A stretch of 64,000 nucleotides of DNA from Paenibacillus sp. N3.4. GTDB lineage: Bacteria > Bacillota > Bacilli > Paenibacillales > NBRC-103111. Shown piece by piece: positions 8,993 to 17,459 of this stretch. The stretch covers positions 1 to 64,000 of the forward strand of contig NZ_VRTT01000024.1 of the NCBI RefSeq assembly GCF_008017805.1, in the 5' to 3' direction. Under the pieces are notes generated by a model, which was given only the letters and a program-made list of their open reading frames with translations, was not told the origin of the DNA and did no database searches. Every line of letters begins with the position of its first letter. Positions within the stretch are counted from its first letter, which is position 1. Made by a program: the position numbers and the translations under genes.

Positions 8993-9040
8993 GATATATA
9001 ACTAATATTTCATAACTTTTTTCCTTGGAGGTGGCCTCGC

Positions 9041-9931
9041 ATGTTGACCGTTCAGCATCTAACTAAAACATTCCCGAACGGAAAAGGGATTTTCGACGTA
9101 TCGTTTTCGGTCAAGAGAGGGGAAGTGTTCGGCTTTCTGGGTCCGAACGGAGCCGGCAAATCGACCACGATCCGGCACATTATGGGGTTTATGAAACCGG
9201 ATAAGGGATCGGTGAATGTTAACGGGCTGGATACCTGGGTCAAACAGGGAACGGTACAGCGGTATATCGGCTATTTACCGGGGGAAATTGCGTTTATTGA
9301 AGGGATGACAGGAAAGTCGTTTCTGGATTTTATGGCTGAAATGCAAGGAATGAAGCAATCATCGCGGCGGGATGAACTGATCGATCGCTTCCAATTCGAC
9401 GTCCGGACACCGATCCGCAAAATGTCCAAGGGTATGAAGCAGAAGGTCGGCATTGTCGCCGCTTTCATGCATCAGCCGGAAGTTATCATCCTGGACGAAC
9501 CAACCTCGGGGTTGGATCCGCTCATGCAGAAGGTGTTTATTGATTTGGTGCTGGAGGAGAAAAATCGGGGAACCACGTTCCTGATGTCATCCCACAGCTT
9601 TCCTGAGATTGAACGGACATGTGACCGAGCGGCTATTATAAAGGATGGCGTCATTCTTACCGTTAAAGACATCCACGAGTTGCAATCGATGCAGCGGAAG
9701 CTGTTCGAAGTGACGTTCGAACGTGTGGAGGATGCGGAAGCATTCGGTCTGACTTCCGGCATAACGGTCGATTCCCGTGAAGGCAATCGAGTACGAGTTG
9801 CTGTGCAGGGAGAGTACGCTCGATTTCTATCAGAAACCTCCAAGTACCCCGTCCGTAACCTGGACGTGTTCACGCAGAGCCTCGAAGATGTGTTCATGAA
9901 CTATTACGATCGGAAGGGGACCTTACAATGA
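9041..9931 (+). CDS. ABC-2 type exporter, ATP-binding protein
   Basis: A 296-residue ATPase: Walker A GPNGAGKST (about residues 34-42), Q-loop region YIGYLPGEIAF, signature region RKMSKGMKQKVGIV (variant of LSGGQ), Walker B VIILDEPTSGLDPL, and the switch His in SSHSF. The C-terminal 80 residues are the usual accessory domain of drug or lipid exporters. GGAGGTGG precedes the ATG. The stop overlaps the permease start by 4 bases (ATGA), so translation is probably coupled. Divergent TetR suggests induction by a toxic or lipophilic compound; the substrate is unknown. Confidence 0.92.
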   Translation: MLTVQHLTKTFPNGKGIFDVSFSVKRGEVFGFLGPNGAGKSTTIRHIMGFMKPDKGSVNVNGLDTWVKQGTVQRYIGYLPGEIAFIEGMTGKSFLDFMAEMQGMKQSSRRDELIDRFQFDVRTPIRKMSKGMKQKVGIVAAFMHQPEVIILDEPTSGLDPLMQKVFIDLVLEEKNRGTTFLMSSHSFPEIERTCDRAAIIKDGVILTVKDIHELQSMQRKLFEVTFERVEDAEAFGLTSGITVDSREGNRVRVAVQGEYARFLSETSKYPVRNLDVFTQSLEDVFMNYYDRKGTLQ

Positions 9932-10740
9932 ATTCCGCTCTCTATAAACATATGATGAAGATTCATATCAAGGGAATGATGAACTATGCTTGCGGATCTG
10001 CCTTTTATATCTTGCTCATGTTCTGGCTGTTTCCAAGCTTTGCGGGAAATAATGCGGCTCTGGATGAGTTGATCAAATCCTTGCCTCAGGGCATGACGAA
10101 TGCGTTCAATCTCGGCAGCGGATTTGGCACCGTGGAGGCATTTATCTCAGGCGAATACTATGGCCTGTTGTTAGTACTGATTGTTTCGATTTTTTGTATT
10201 CTGTACACCACGCAGCTAATGGCGAAGCTGGTAGACCAGGGCTCGATGGCGTATTTACTGGCGACGCCCACCACCCGCAGCAAAGTGGCAATGACACAAG
10301 CAGCCGTTTTTGTGACGGGACTTTTGGCGATCATGGCGGTTACAACGTTGTGTGGGTATGTGGGATATGCGCTGTTTATCGGAGATTTGAGCAACTTTCA
10401 CGGAGGGGCATTCCTGCGGATGAACGTAGCGGCTTTACTGCTATTCTTCGCCGTAGGCGGAATCGCCTTTCTCGTTTCTACTTTGGCCAATGATGAGAAG
10501 AAGGCGCTAGGGATTTCAGCTGTGCTGACCTTCGGTTTTTTTAGTCTGGATTTTCTCGGGAAACTGAGCGACAAGATCGATTGGTTGCGGCACCTGACAT
10601 ACTTCTCCCTCTATGATCCAAGCGGCATTATTGGTGGCCGTTCCGAAACGGCACTGGCATGGTCCGTGTTGATTATCATTGGGGTTGCGACCTTTGCCGC
10701 GGGAATCACGCTGTTCCGCAAACGTGATTTGCCGTTATAA
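9928..10740 (+). CDS. ABC-2 type exporter, permease
   Basis: A 270-residue membrane protein partnering the ATPase before it. Six hydrophobic segments are visible (about residues 20-38, 75-92, 125-145, 170-190, 200-220 and 240-260), with a cytoplasmic N-terminus and an Arg-rich end (LFRKRDLPL). The large first outside loop (GNNAALDELIKSLP...) is common in this group. No Bce-type extracellular domain is present. The substrate cannot be told from sequence. Confidence 0.85.
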   Translation: MNSALYKHMMKIHIKGMMNYACGSAFYILLMFWLFPSFAGNNAALDELIKSLPQGMTNAFNLGSGFGTVEAFISGEYYGLLLVLIVSIFCILYTTQLMAKLVDQGSMAYLLATPTTRSKVAMTQAAVFVTGLLAIMAVTTLCGYVGYALFIGDLSNFHGGAFLRMNVAALLLFFAVGGIAFLVSTLANDEKKALGISAVLTFGFFSLDFLGKLSDKIDWLRHLTYFSLYDPSGIIGGRSETALAWSVLIIIGVATFAAGITLFRKRDLPL

Positions 10741-10770
10741 GTTCTTTGAATAGCAGTAGAAAGGTTTGTA

Positions 10771-10798
10771 AAAAAGCACTCAAACGGTGCTTTTTTTT
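10771..10798 (+). terminator. Terminator after exporter operon
   Basis: AAAAAGCAC (10771-10779) pairs with GTGCTTTTT (10787-10795) around a 7-base loop, followed by a T-tract. Confidence 0.85.
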
Positions 10799-10928
10799 AT
10801 TGCCCATAGGAATGATGAGAAGATTGTAGGATCTGATAGGTAGAAGAAGATACTTTATCTTGACAAAATGAATTAACACAAGTTAAAATATGTATGTAAG
10901 TTAAAACATGATCGTAGGTGTAGATATT

Positions 10929-11564
10929 TTGAATTATTCAGATATTCCCTTAAGGGAATTAAAAAAGGCTAAAACTAAAGTGGCCTTGTATGAAGCCTGT
11001 TTATCTCTAATGGGCGATAAGATATTCCGAGAAGTGATGCTCGATGATATTTGCCGGAAAGCGGAAGTATCGCGGGTTACCTTCTTTAATTTTTTTCAAA
11101 GAAAGGAGGATCTGCTCGTTTACTTTATGCGTGTTTGGTTAACCGAACGGATCATCGAGATCGCAGCAGAACAAAAAAGAGGATTCTCCGCTGTTAGGCA
11201 TCTCTTGAATAAAGTTGCGCAGCAGTCTGAAGAAAAAAAAGGACTAATGCCCAGCTTAATATCATCTCTGGTAGAAATGAATATGCATCCTTGCATGCCG
11301 GAATTGAGTGAAGCAGAGGTTAGGCTTCTTTTCCCGGGCGATGAGGAAATCGGAGCTCAAACTCCTGACATGTTTGAACTTTTCCAGCGATGTATGTCGG
11401 AAGCGGTTATGGATGGAGAACTCAGGGAGGAATTTACGGTCGAAACGGCAGTAAAGGTATTGTTTACCGTGTTTTACGGGGCATTTTTGACGGCTCAGTT
11501 GTATGCTTCCTCTGATATTGCGGATTTTTATGAAACCCATCTTCAGTTGCTGTTAAAAAAGTAA
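10929..11564 (+). CDS. TetR-family regulator
   Basis: HTH region LDDICRKAEVSRVTFFNFFQRKEDLLVYF is clearly TetR-like. The start is uncertain: ATG 10908 lacks a ribosome site, while TTG 10929 has GTAGGTG at 10914-10920, so the TTG is preferred (212 residues). Upstream is TTGACA near 10860 and a repeated AAGTTAAAA (twice in about 30 bp) that could be promoter or operator. It is followed after 15 bases by the DUF4188 gene, its likely partner. Confidence 0.8.
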   Translation: MNYSDIPLRELKKAKTKVALYEACLSLMGDKIFREVMLDDICRKAEVSRVTFFNFFQRKEDLLVYFMRVWLTERIIEIAAEQKRGFSAVRHLLNKVAQQSEEKKGLMPSLISSLVEMNMHPCMPELSEAEVRLLFPGDEEIGAQTPDMFELFQRCMSEAVMDGELREEFTVETAVKVLFTVFYGAFLTAQLYASSDIADFYETHLQLLLKK

Positions 11565-11579
11565 AGGAGCGTTTCGAGG

Positions 11580-12088
11580 ATGAGCAAAGTGATACCTGGC
11601 CGATATACGGCGCAAATGGATGGATCTTTCGTTGTTTTTATGATCGGTATGCGAATTAACAAGTTATGGGCCGTACACAAGTGGTTGCCGGTATTTAAAG
11701 CGATGAACCCTATGATGCAAGAATTGTACCGTAACCCTGAGTTGGGTTTTCTGGAAGCCAGTTTTCATTTATCTTGGCGAGGGGTCTCCATCGTACAGTA
11801 TTGGAAGTCGTTTGAGCAGTTGGAGCATTATGCTCGGAAAGGCGCCGTCCATCTTGAGGCATGGCGTAACTTTAATAGCAAAGTGGGTACGAGCGGGGTC
11901 GTTGGGATTTATCATGAAACGTATCTTGTCCCTGAAGATCAGTACGAATGTTTGTATAACAACATGCCTGTCTTCGGCCTGGCAAAGCAGGAAGGCACGC
12001 CCCTGCTACTGGTAAAAAAGAGACGGCAAGTCGAAGGCTTGGAAGAGATGGAGAGCCTGCTGTTCCAACGCCGACGAATCCGACATAA
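11580..12088 (+). CDS. DUF4188 (monooxygenase-like) protein, frameshifted
   Basis: Reads [20 protein letters not shown], the usual DUF4188 opening, through YNNMPVFGL in the first frame. The expected end ([20 protein letters not shown], finishing PTPTNPT) lies in the next frame and stops at 12086-12088. One G missing at 11981-11982 explains the break. Without correction the first frame would run on to 12287 through the terminator and antisense phoX, which is not credible. The family is a ferredoxin-like fold related to small monooxygenases; its reaction is not established. AAAGGAG precedes the ATG. Probably co-transcribed with the TetR gene before it. Confidence 0.75.
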
Positions 12089-12136
12089 AATAGGCCGAAC
12101 AAAAGGTAGTACGACTTTTGTTCGGCCTATTTTATG
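12084..12136. terminator. Long perfect hairpin, bidirectional terminator
   Basis: Arms at 12084-12105 and 12115-12136 are a perfect 22-bp inverted repeat (left arm starts CATAAAATAGGCC) around a 9-base loop. AT-rich outer bases give T-tracts in both directions. The corrected stop codon of the DUF4188 gene lies inside the left arm, and the phoX remnant ends at 12146 on the other strand. Confidence 0.85.
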
Positions 12137-12145
12137 TTTGTTATT

Positions 12146-13015
12146 TTACAATATGGAACGTGTGATGACGACGACGGCGGAACGTGGATCTTTCTTTCCA
12201 AAACGATGCTGCCATTGGCTGGTTGGGGTAGCTGTTCCGGCGCCGGAAGCTCCCGGATGGTTAACGGCTACAAACACGGAAGCTTGATTTTCGGTAAAAG
12301 AAAGGCCGCTTAAAGCAGCTTCCGTTGGAGCAGATGCATATTGTTTCGTTTTTTGGGCGGAGCCTGTAGGATGAATGAGATAAAGTCCATTGTTTTTGAA
12401 TTCCGACCATGCTCCAGTGTTCAACTGATCAGGCGAAATATCCGAAGCGACCCATAGATTGCCGTTATAGTCGAAGGCCAAACTACCGGGAGAGCTGAAT
12501 CCGCTTTGCCGTCCGCCCGTAATAAACGTTTCGAAAGCGAACGTTTCTCCGATGCCTTCCTTCAATCGGATGATTTGACCATGAAGGTTACCCCGACTAT
12601 CGTTTTGTGTATAAGCAATGAACACATTTTTATTCGTCGGATGAACAGTAAGCTCGGCAGGACGGTCGCAAGGAGTTGCTCCTACAATCAGCGCGGCTTC
12701 ACTGGCGGCTGTCAGGACATCGCTTTGGGATTGAAATTGTTGGAGCAGCGTTTCTTTGGATTTGTACATCCGCTCAGGAACTTGATAGGTGAGGCGGTTC
12801 AATTGTTTCCGAACATGATCAATGGACAATTCGATCCAGCGACCTTGGATGAAGTCAGCGGCGAAGAGAGAGCCTTCACTCAAAGCTTAGCATTCGCCTT
12901 GCCATCGGTTTCCAACCACGCGTCCGCGCTCACGAACTTATAAACGAAGCCATCCGGTGAATCTTCACCCATGTAAACTACGACTCGGTTATCAGCAGTT
13001 AAAGTCATGGCTGCC
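12146..13015 (-). pseudogene. phoX (DUF839 alkaline phosphatase) remnant, 5' truncated and frameshifted
   Basis: The C-terminal part of a PhoX-like phosphatase: DNRVVVYMGEDSPDGFVYKF, then LSEGSLFAADF, ATPCDRPAELTVHPTNKNVF, SPGSLAFDYNGNLWVASD and NHPGASGAG. The frame breaks at the AAA at 12882-12884 (one base short, expected ANAKLLSEGSLF). The N-terminal two thirds, with signal sequence and catalytic residues, are absent: homology stops near 13015, where a head-to-head SLH gene fragment begins. Family members are Tat-exported, Ca/Fe-dependent phosphatases; this copy cannot work. Confidence 0.75.
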
Positions 13016-13019
13016 CGGA

Positions 13020-14039
13020 GCGCTCCAAGCCAAAGAAGATTTGTTTGTCCGCTTCGTTCCGATCCGAACAGATGCAGAGAAACAGATAGTCGAGAAGCGG
13101 GTACTGACTGCGCAGATCGTAACTCAAGCCGCAGGAAGCGGAAAAGCAGCCCTGCTAGGGCTGCCGATGACGATTGAAACGAACTTGAAGAACCAGGAGA
13201 CGAGACTGAACTTCTCGTTAAAAGGGATTAAGATTCCATCAGATCCAAAGAAAAGAAATGAGTTCTTGTCTTCGCTTGGCATATATATCGAGCACAGCGA
13301 TGGAGAGAAGGAACTGCTGAAAGGCGTAATAAAATACGATGCAAAAGGGAATCCGGTAGGTATTGAAATCGTCATTACCAAATTCAGTACTTTTAGTATG
13401 ATTGAGGTTCAGAAAACTACCATCGATACGCTTACGTATAAGAAATGGATAGACGGTTATCCGGACGGGACGTTTAAACCTAATCAACCGATAACACGTT
13501 CAGAGGCAGCAAGTATTTTCGTAAAAGCAATAGCGCTGCCTAAACAGTTAAACGGTTTGCAGAAGTTCAATGATGTATCAGATAATCACTGGGCGGCGGA
13601 TGCCATTCATCAAGTTCAAGGCGCTGGATTGCTAAGTGGTTATCCGGACGGATCATTTAAGCCAGACACTCCGATTACAAGAGCTGAGCTTGCTGCGATA
13701 ATCGTAAGGATTAGTAAGCTGAATGTGGTTGACACTGTTCAGGGCTTCACAGACACGCAAGGTCACTGGGCAGCTGGTTACATCCAGGCAGCGAAGGTTG
13801 CCGGATTGATGTCAGGTTATGAGGATGGTTCATTCCGGCCGGATCAGCAGCTGACACGTGCAGAAGCGGTAAAAGCGATCAATACACTTCTGAAGCGTCC
13901 AACACCTAATCTGGATAAGGCAGTATGGACGGATGTAACTAAAAAGGATTGGTTCTGGTTGGATGTTCAAGCAGCCTCCGAATCTTTCAGTAATTCGCGT
14001 TATGAAGACGGCAGCAGCAGCGCTGTGAACATACCGTAA
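13020..14039 (+). pseudogene. SLH-domain cell-surface protein, C-terminal fragment
   Basis: From about 13020 the frame encodes part of a surface protein: DLFVRFVPIRTDAEKQIVEK and a beta-rich segment, then three S-layer homology repeats. Markers are IDGYPDGTFKPNQPITRSEA, LLSGYPDGSFKPDTPITRAE and LMSGYEDGSFRPDQQLTRAE, which bind pyruvylated wall polymer. No signal peptide or ribosome site exists; the apparent start at 12957 lies inside antisense phoX. It is therefore a 5'-truncated remnant of a larger exported protein, unless rescued by upstream transcription. Confidence 0.75.
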
Positions 14040-14065
14040 TAGCATATGAACTTAATGTGAATTAG

Positions 14066-14104
14066 AAAATCCTGCTGGGCCTAGGGCTCGGCAGGATTTT
14101 TTAG
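14066..14104 (+). terminator. Terminator after SLH fragment
   Basis: AAAATCCTGC (14066-14075) and GCAGGATTTT (14091-14100) form the stem, then TT. Confidence 0.8.
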
Positions 14105-14112
14105 TAGGTAAG

Positions 14113-14131
14113 AAAGTATATGTCATACTTT
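14113..14131. promoter_or_regulatory. Inverted repeat, possible ROK operator upstream of sugar ABC operon
   Basis: AAAGTAT at 14113-14119 and ATACTTT at 14125-14131 with a 5-base spacer. The same half-site (ATACTTT / AAAGTAT) forms the core of the large inverted repeat at 22359-22409 before the dehydrogenase gene of this cluster. A TATAAT at 14211-14216 is the likely -10 for the operon. Confidence 0.4.
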
Positions 14132-14267
14132 TGCTTCGCATCTTTATCGGAACAAAATATTTTACGAGTCGGCCTAAAAATATTCCATTCATTTTAAGGA
14201 TGGGGCTCATTATAATTTGAACTGTAGCCAAACAAACCTGACATAATCTCAAATAGGGGGAATTCAT

Positions 14268-15557
14268 ATGAAACATAAAAAGAAAATTGTTCTGCCATTA
14301 TTGATAAGCAGCAGCGCGCTCGTGTTTGCGGCCTGCGGCAGCAACGGAGCTGCTCCGGCAGCAGATGGAGGGCAAAAACAGACGCAAGAGGGCGGGGCGC
14401 TGACACTCTGGATGTTCGATACGACTGATTATATCAAACCCGCTGCTGAGGCCGTAGCTAAGGAAATGAACATCAAACTGAACTACGAGTTCATCAATCC
14501 GGAAACGTATAAAACAAAGATTAAGGTAGCTGTTGCGGCCAATGAGCTGCCGGATATTTTCGGACAGTACAACGGCAGATCCGAGCGCGACCTGATCCTG
14601 AACTCGAAGACGGCTGCTCCGCTGAACGATGTGTTGAAATCGACGGGACTGGAATCCAAATATCTGGAAGGCCGGTTAATCAAGGAGGCAGATGGTAATG
14701 TTTACTCCTTGCCATACCGTCCAGAGCAGTCCGAGGTGCTGGTCTATAACAAAAAGCTCATGGCTGAACTGGGGCTCCAGGCTCCGAAAACATGGGATGA
14801 GCTGATTAACGTAATCAAGACGGCGAACGCCAAAAACATCATTCCGATTGCGCTGGGGGGAAAAGACCGTTGGCCGGGGGATTTGCTCTACAATACGTTT
14901 GTGCTGCGTGAAGACAAGGATGCATACGGCAAAGCACAGAAGGGAGAAGGCAAGTTCACGGACAAGCCATTCGTTGATGCAGCTGAGAAAGTGATCCAGT
15001 TATCCAAGGAGAAGGCGTTCCAGCCGGGATTCCTGGGGAATAGCGATCTCGAGGCCAGAGAGATGTTCTTTAGCGGCAAAGCGCTGATGGTCATGAACGG
15101 CTCGTGGGTTTTTGCCAAAGCGATTCCGGCGCTCGGGGATGACCTCGGGTATGTCAAATTCCCGCAAACCGGGGCTGCGAAAGATCCGTTCCTCTCCAAT
15201 ACGGGTGACAGAAACAACGCTCCATACGGGATTTTCGTCAATGCTCAATCCAAGCAGCAGCAGAAAGCCAAGGAGTTCGCGATCCGTTATTCCTTGAAAA
15301 TCAACGACGAGCTCGTCAAATCCGGTCAGCCTTCGTTCGCCAATACGGATGTGAAGCCGACCCAAAAAGTGAATGACGCTTACGCCCAATACCTGGAGGA
15401 TTTCAAAGGCTACAAGTTTATCCAAACGTACTGGTACGATACGATACCTGCTGCCGTAGGCGATGAATACCGCGACCTTAACCAAAAGCTGTACACGGGG
15501 ACGCTCACCCCGGCCGAGTTTACCCAAAAGATGGAACAAATTATGAGAAAAAAATAA
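14268..15557 (+). CDS. Sugar ABC transporter, substrate-binding lipoprotein (family 1)
   Basis: A 429-residue lipoprotein: a basic N-terminus, hydrophobic run and lipobox VFAACGSN (Cys about residue 23). The mature part has the LTLWMFDTTDY opening, ELPDIFGQYNG, VLVYNKKLMAELGL and MVMNGSWVFAKAIPALG segments typical of CUT1 oligosaccharide-binding proteins (MsmE-like). AGGGGG precedes the ATG. It leads the operon SBP-permease-permease-kinase-regulator-ROK-dehydrogenase. The sugar is not identifiable from sequence. Confidence 0.92.
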   Translation: MKHKKKIVLPLLISSSALVFAACGSNGAAPAADGGQKQTQEGGALTLWMFDTTDYIKPAAEAVAKEMNIKLNYEFINPETYKTKIKVAVAANELPDIFGQYNGRSERDLILNSKTAAPLNDVLKSTGLESKYLEGRLIKEADGNVYSLPYRPEQSEVLVYNKKLMAELGLQAPKTWDELINVIKTANAKNIIPIALGGKDRWPGDLLYNTFVLREDKDAYGKAQKGEGKFTDKPFVDAAEKVIQLSKEKAFQPGFLGNSDLEAREMFFSGKALMVMNGSWVFAKAIPALGDDLGYVKFPQTGAAKDPFLSNTGDRNNAPYGIFVNAQSKQQQKAKEFAIRYSLKINDELVKSGQPSFANTDVKPTQKVNDAYAQYLEDFKGYKFIQTYWYDTIPAAVGDEYRDLNQKLYTGTLTPAEFTQKMEQIMRKK

Positions 15558-15579
15558 ACAATTAAATAAATGAAGGTAG

Positions 15580-15613
15580 AGAGGCACTTATACCTCGTTG
15601 TGTAGGTGCCTCT
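15580..15613 (+). terminator. Intra-operon hairpin after the binding-protein gene
   Basis: AGAGGCAC-type arm (15580-15590) pairs with GGTGCCTCT (15605-15613), followed by TTTCCTTTT. Such hairpins commonly stabilise the 5' binding-protein message and partly end transcription, giving more binding protein than permease. Confidence 0.7.
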
Positions 15614-15646
15614 TTCCTTTTGGTTAAAGGGTAAGGAGGAGTTTAC

Positions 15647-16531
15647 ATGGAGAAAGCTTTGTCGAACCGCTGGGTGCTAAGTTTGTTTTTGCTGCCTGGG
15701 CTACTGTTGTTTACCGTATTCTTTATTTATCCGGTTGTTCAAACCGTGTATTACAGCCTGCATAACTGGGATGGAGTTACCTCCATGAAGTTCGTAGGCC
15801 TGGACAATTACGTGAAGATGTTTACCGATGATCCCAATTTTAAGAAGGCATTTGTCAATGGATTGGTTTTTGTGTTTTTCTCCTTGATTTTTCAGCTTCC
15901 AGCTGCATTTATTCTGGCCTTGCTCGTTTCCAGGAAGGTCAAAGGCAGCAAGTGGTTCCGCAACATCTACTTCTTCCCGGTCATCATGTCCACTACAATG
16001 GTGAGCTTAATGTGGGGCAAGATGTTCGATCCGACGATCGGCTTGATCAATAGCATTCTGCGCTCGATCGGTCTGGAGTCCTGGGCTCAGCTGTGGCTGG
16101 GTGACAGCAATACCGCAATCTTCGCCGTTGCCTTCGTTCTCGTCTGGCATCATATAGGCTATCATATGCTGATCATGTATGCAGGGATTCAGAGCATTCC
16201 CGAACAGATTTACGAGGCAGCCAAGCTTGATGGCGCTTCGAATCTGCGGGTGATTTGGCATGTGACGCTTCCCTTGTTGGCGGACGTATTGAAGGTCGAC
16301 GTTGTGCTTGCGGTGGTCGGTTCACTGAAAGTATTCGAGCAGGTCTATGTCATGACAGGCGGTGGGCCTGACAACAGCACGACGGTCATCGCTCTACGCA
16401 TGTTCCAGGAGGCCTTCCTGAAAATGAACTTCGGCTACGGAAGCGCGTTAGCTGTTTTCCTGGTCATCCAATGTATGGGTATAGCCTGGATTATCAATAA
16501 ACTATTTGCCAGAAATGTCGCGCGATTGTAG
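15647..16531 (+). CDS. Sugar ABC transporter permease 1 (MalF-type)
   Basis: A 294-residue inner-membrane permease with about six segments. The EAA loop reads YEAAKLDGASNLRVIWHVTLPLL (about residues 187-209), and the signature TGGGPDNSTTVIALRMFQEAF follows. AAGGAGG precedes the ATG. It pairs with the next gene to form the membrane pore of a CUT1 importer. No ATPase is encoded nearby, so a shared MsmX-type ATPase is expected. Confidence 0.93.
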   Translation: MEKALSNRWVLSLFLLPGLLLFTVFFIYPVVQTVYYSLHNWDGVTSMKFVGLDNYVKMFTDDPNFKKAFVNGLVFVFFSLIFQLPAAFILALLVSRKVKGSKWFRNIYFFPVIMSTTMVSLMWGKMFDPTIGLINSILRSIGLESWAQLWLGDSNTAIFAVAFVLVWHHIGYHMLIMYAGIQSIPEQIYEAAKLDGASNLRVIWHVTLPLLADVLKVDVVLAVVGSLKVFEQVYVMTGGGPDNSTTVIALRMFQEAFLKMNFGYGSALAVFLVIQCMGIAWIINKLFARNVARL

Positions 16532-16547
16532 GAGGAAGTGATACAAT

Positions 16548-17393
16548 ATGATGAGTAAAAAAAGAAGCGCAACCAAGCTAACTTCGTATATCGTTTATTG
16601 CATCATGCTTGTGATCGCAATCATACAGCTGGTTCCCTTGGTTTGGTTAGTCTTGATTTCATTTAAAAATAACTCCGAGATTCAGGTCGGCAGCATCTTC
16701 AGCCTTCCCAAGGAGTGGCTGTTCTCCAACTATTCGTCCGCTTGGGTTCAGGGCCAGGTCGGAGATAATTTCGTCAACAGTATCATCGTAGGAACCGTGA
16801 CGGTATTTTTCGTCTTATTACTCAGCTCGATGATGGCCTATGGTCTGACCCGGTTGAGGTTCAAGTTTAGCAATGTGCTGATGTTGATTCTGTTGGCCGG
16901 GGTCATGGTTCCGATTCATGCCACCTTGGTGCCGCTCTTCTTACTGTTGAAAAATCTCGGGCTGCTGAAAACACAATTGGCGATTATCTTGCCATACATC
17001 ACCACAAGCATCCCGATTGGGATATTTATTCTTTCGAGCTTTTTAAGGGGTCTGCCCAAGGAGCTGGAGGAAGCCGCGTTTATCGACGGCTACGGCATTA
17101 TCCGGTCGTTCTTCCAGGTCATCGTACCGCTGCTGAGACCTGCGCTTGCCTCTGTCGGCATTTTTACATTCCTGCATGTATGGAATGAGTTGCTTATGGC
17201 AGCCACCTTTATACAGAAATCTTCTCTCCGTACGCTTCCGTTGGGCTTAATGAATTTCAGCGGGGAGTACAGCGTGGAGTGGGGGCCTTTATGCGCCGCC
17301 ATGCTAATTTCCACGATTCCTTTGATCTTGATTTACATTTACTTCAGCGAGCAGATGGAGAAGAGCTTTACAGCCGGCTCGATCTTAAAATAG
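16548..17393 (+). CDS. Sugar ABC transporter permease 2 (MalG-type)
   Basis: A 281-residue permease with N-terminal VPLVWLVLISFKNNSEI and the EAA loop LEEAAFIDGYGIIRSFFQVIVPLLRP, followed by VWNELLMAATFI. These are standard MalG-type landmarks. GGAGGAAGTG precedes the ATG; 16 bases separate it from permease 1. Start could be the second Met at 16551. Confidence 0.93.
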   Translation: MMSKKRSATKLTSYIVYCIMLVIAIIQLVPLVWLVLISFKNNSEIQVGSIFSLPKEWLFSNYSSAWVQGQVGDNFVNSIIVGTVTVFFVLLLSSMMAYGLTRLRFKFSNVLMLILLAGVMVPIHATLVPLFLLLKNLGLLKTQLAIILPYITTSIPIGIFILSSFLRGLPKELEEAAFIDGYGIIRSFFQVIVPLLRPALASVGIFTFLHVWNELLMAATFIQKSSLRTLPLGLMNFSGEYSVEWGPLCAAMLISTIPLILIYIYFSEQMEKSFTAGSILK

Positions 17394-17424
17394 TTCATTC
17401 CACCGTGACGGGTAACGTTATACC

Positions 17425-17457
17425 AAGAGGAGCGGCATGTCCCGGCTCCTCTTTGAT
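17425..17457 (+). terminator. Terminator between permeases and kinase gene
   Basis: AAGAGGAGC (17425-17433) and GCTCCTCTT (17445-17453) form the stem, followed by TGATTT. The kinase ORF begins at once after it, so read-through probably supplies the kinase and regulator at lower level. Confidence 0.75.
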
Positions 17458-17459
17458 TT

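Noticed and set aside
12089..12287. Long C-terminal extension of the DUF4188 protein
   Set aside because: It results from the single-base frameshift; the extension reads through the terminator and antisense phoX. The next frame gives the normal family ending at 12088.
12957..13015. N-terminal part of the apparent SLH protein ORF
   Set aside because: These codons are antisense to PhoX coding sequence; real SLH-protein similarity starts after about 13020.
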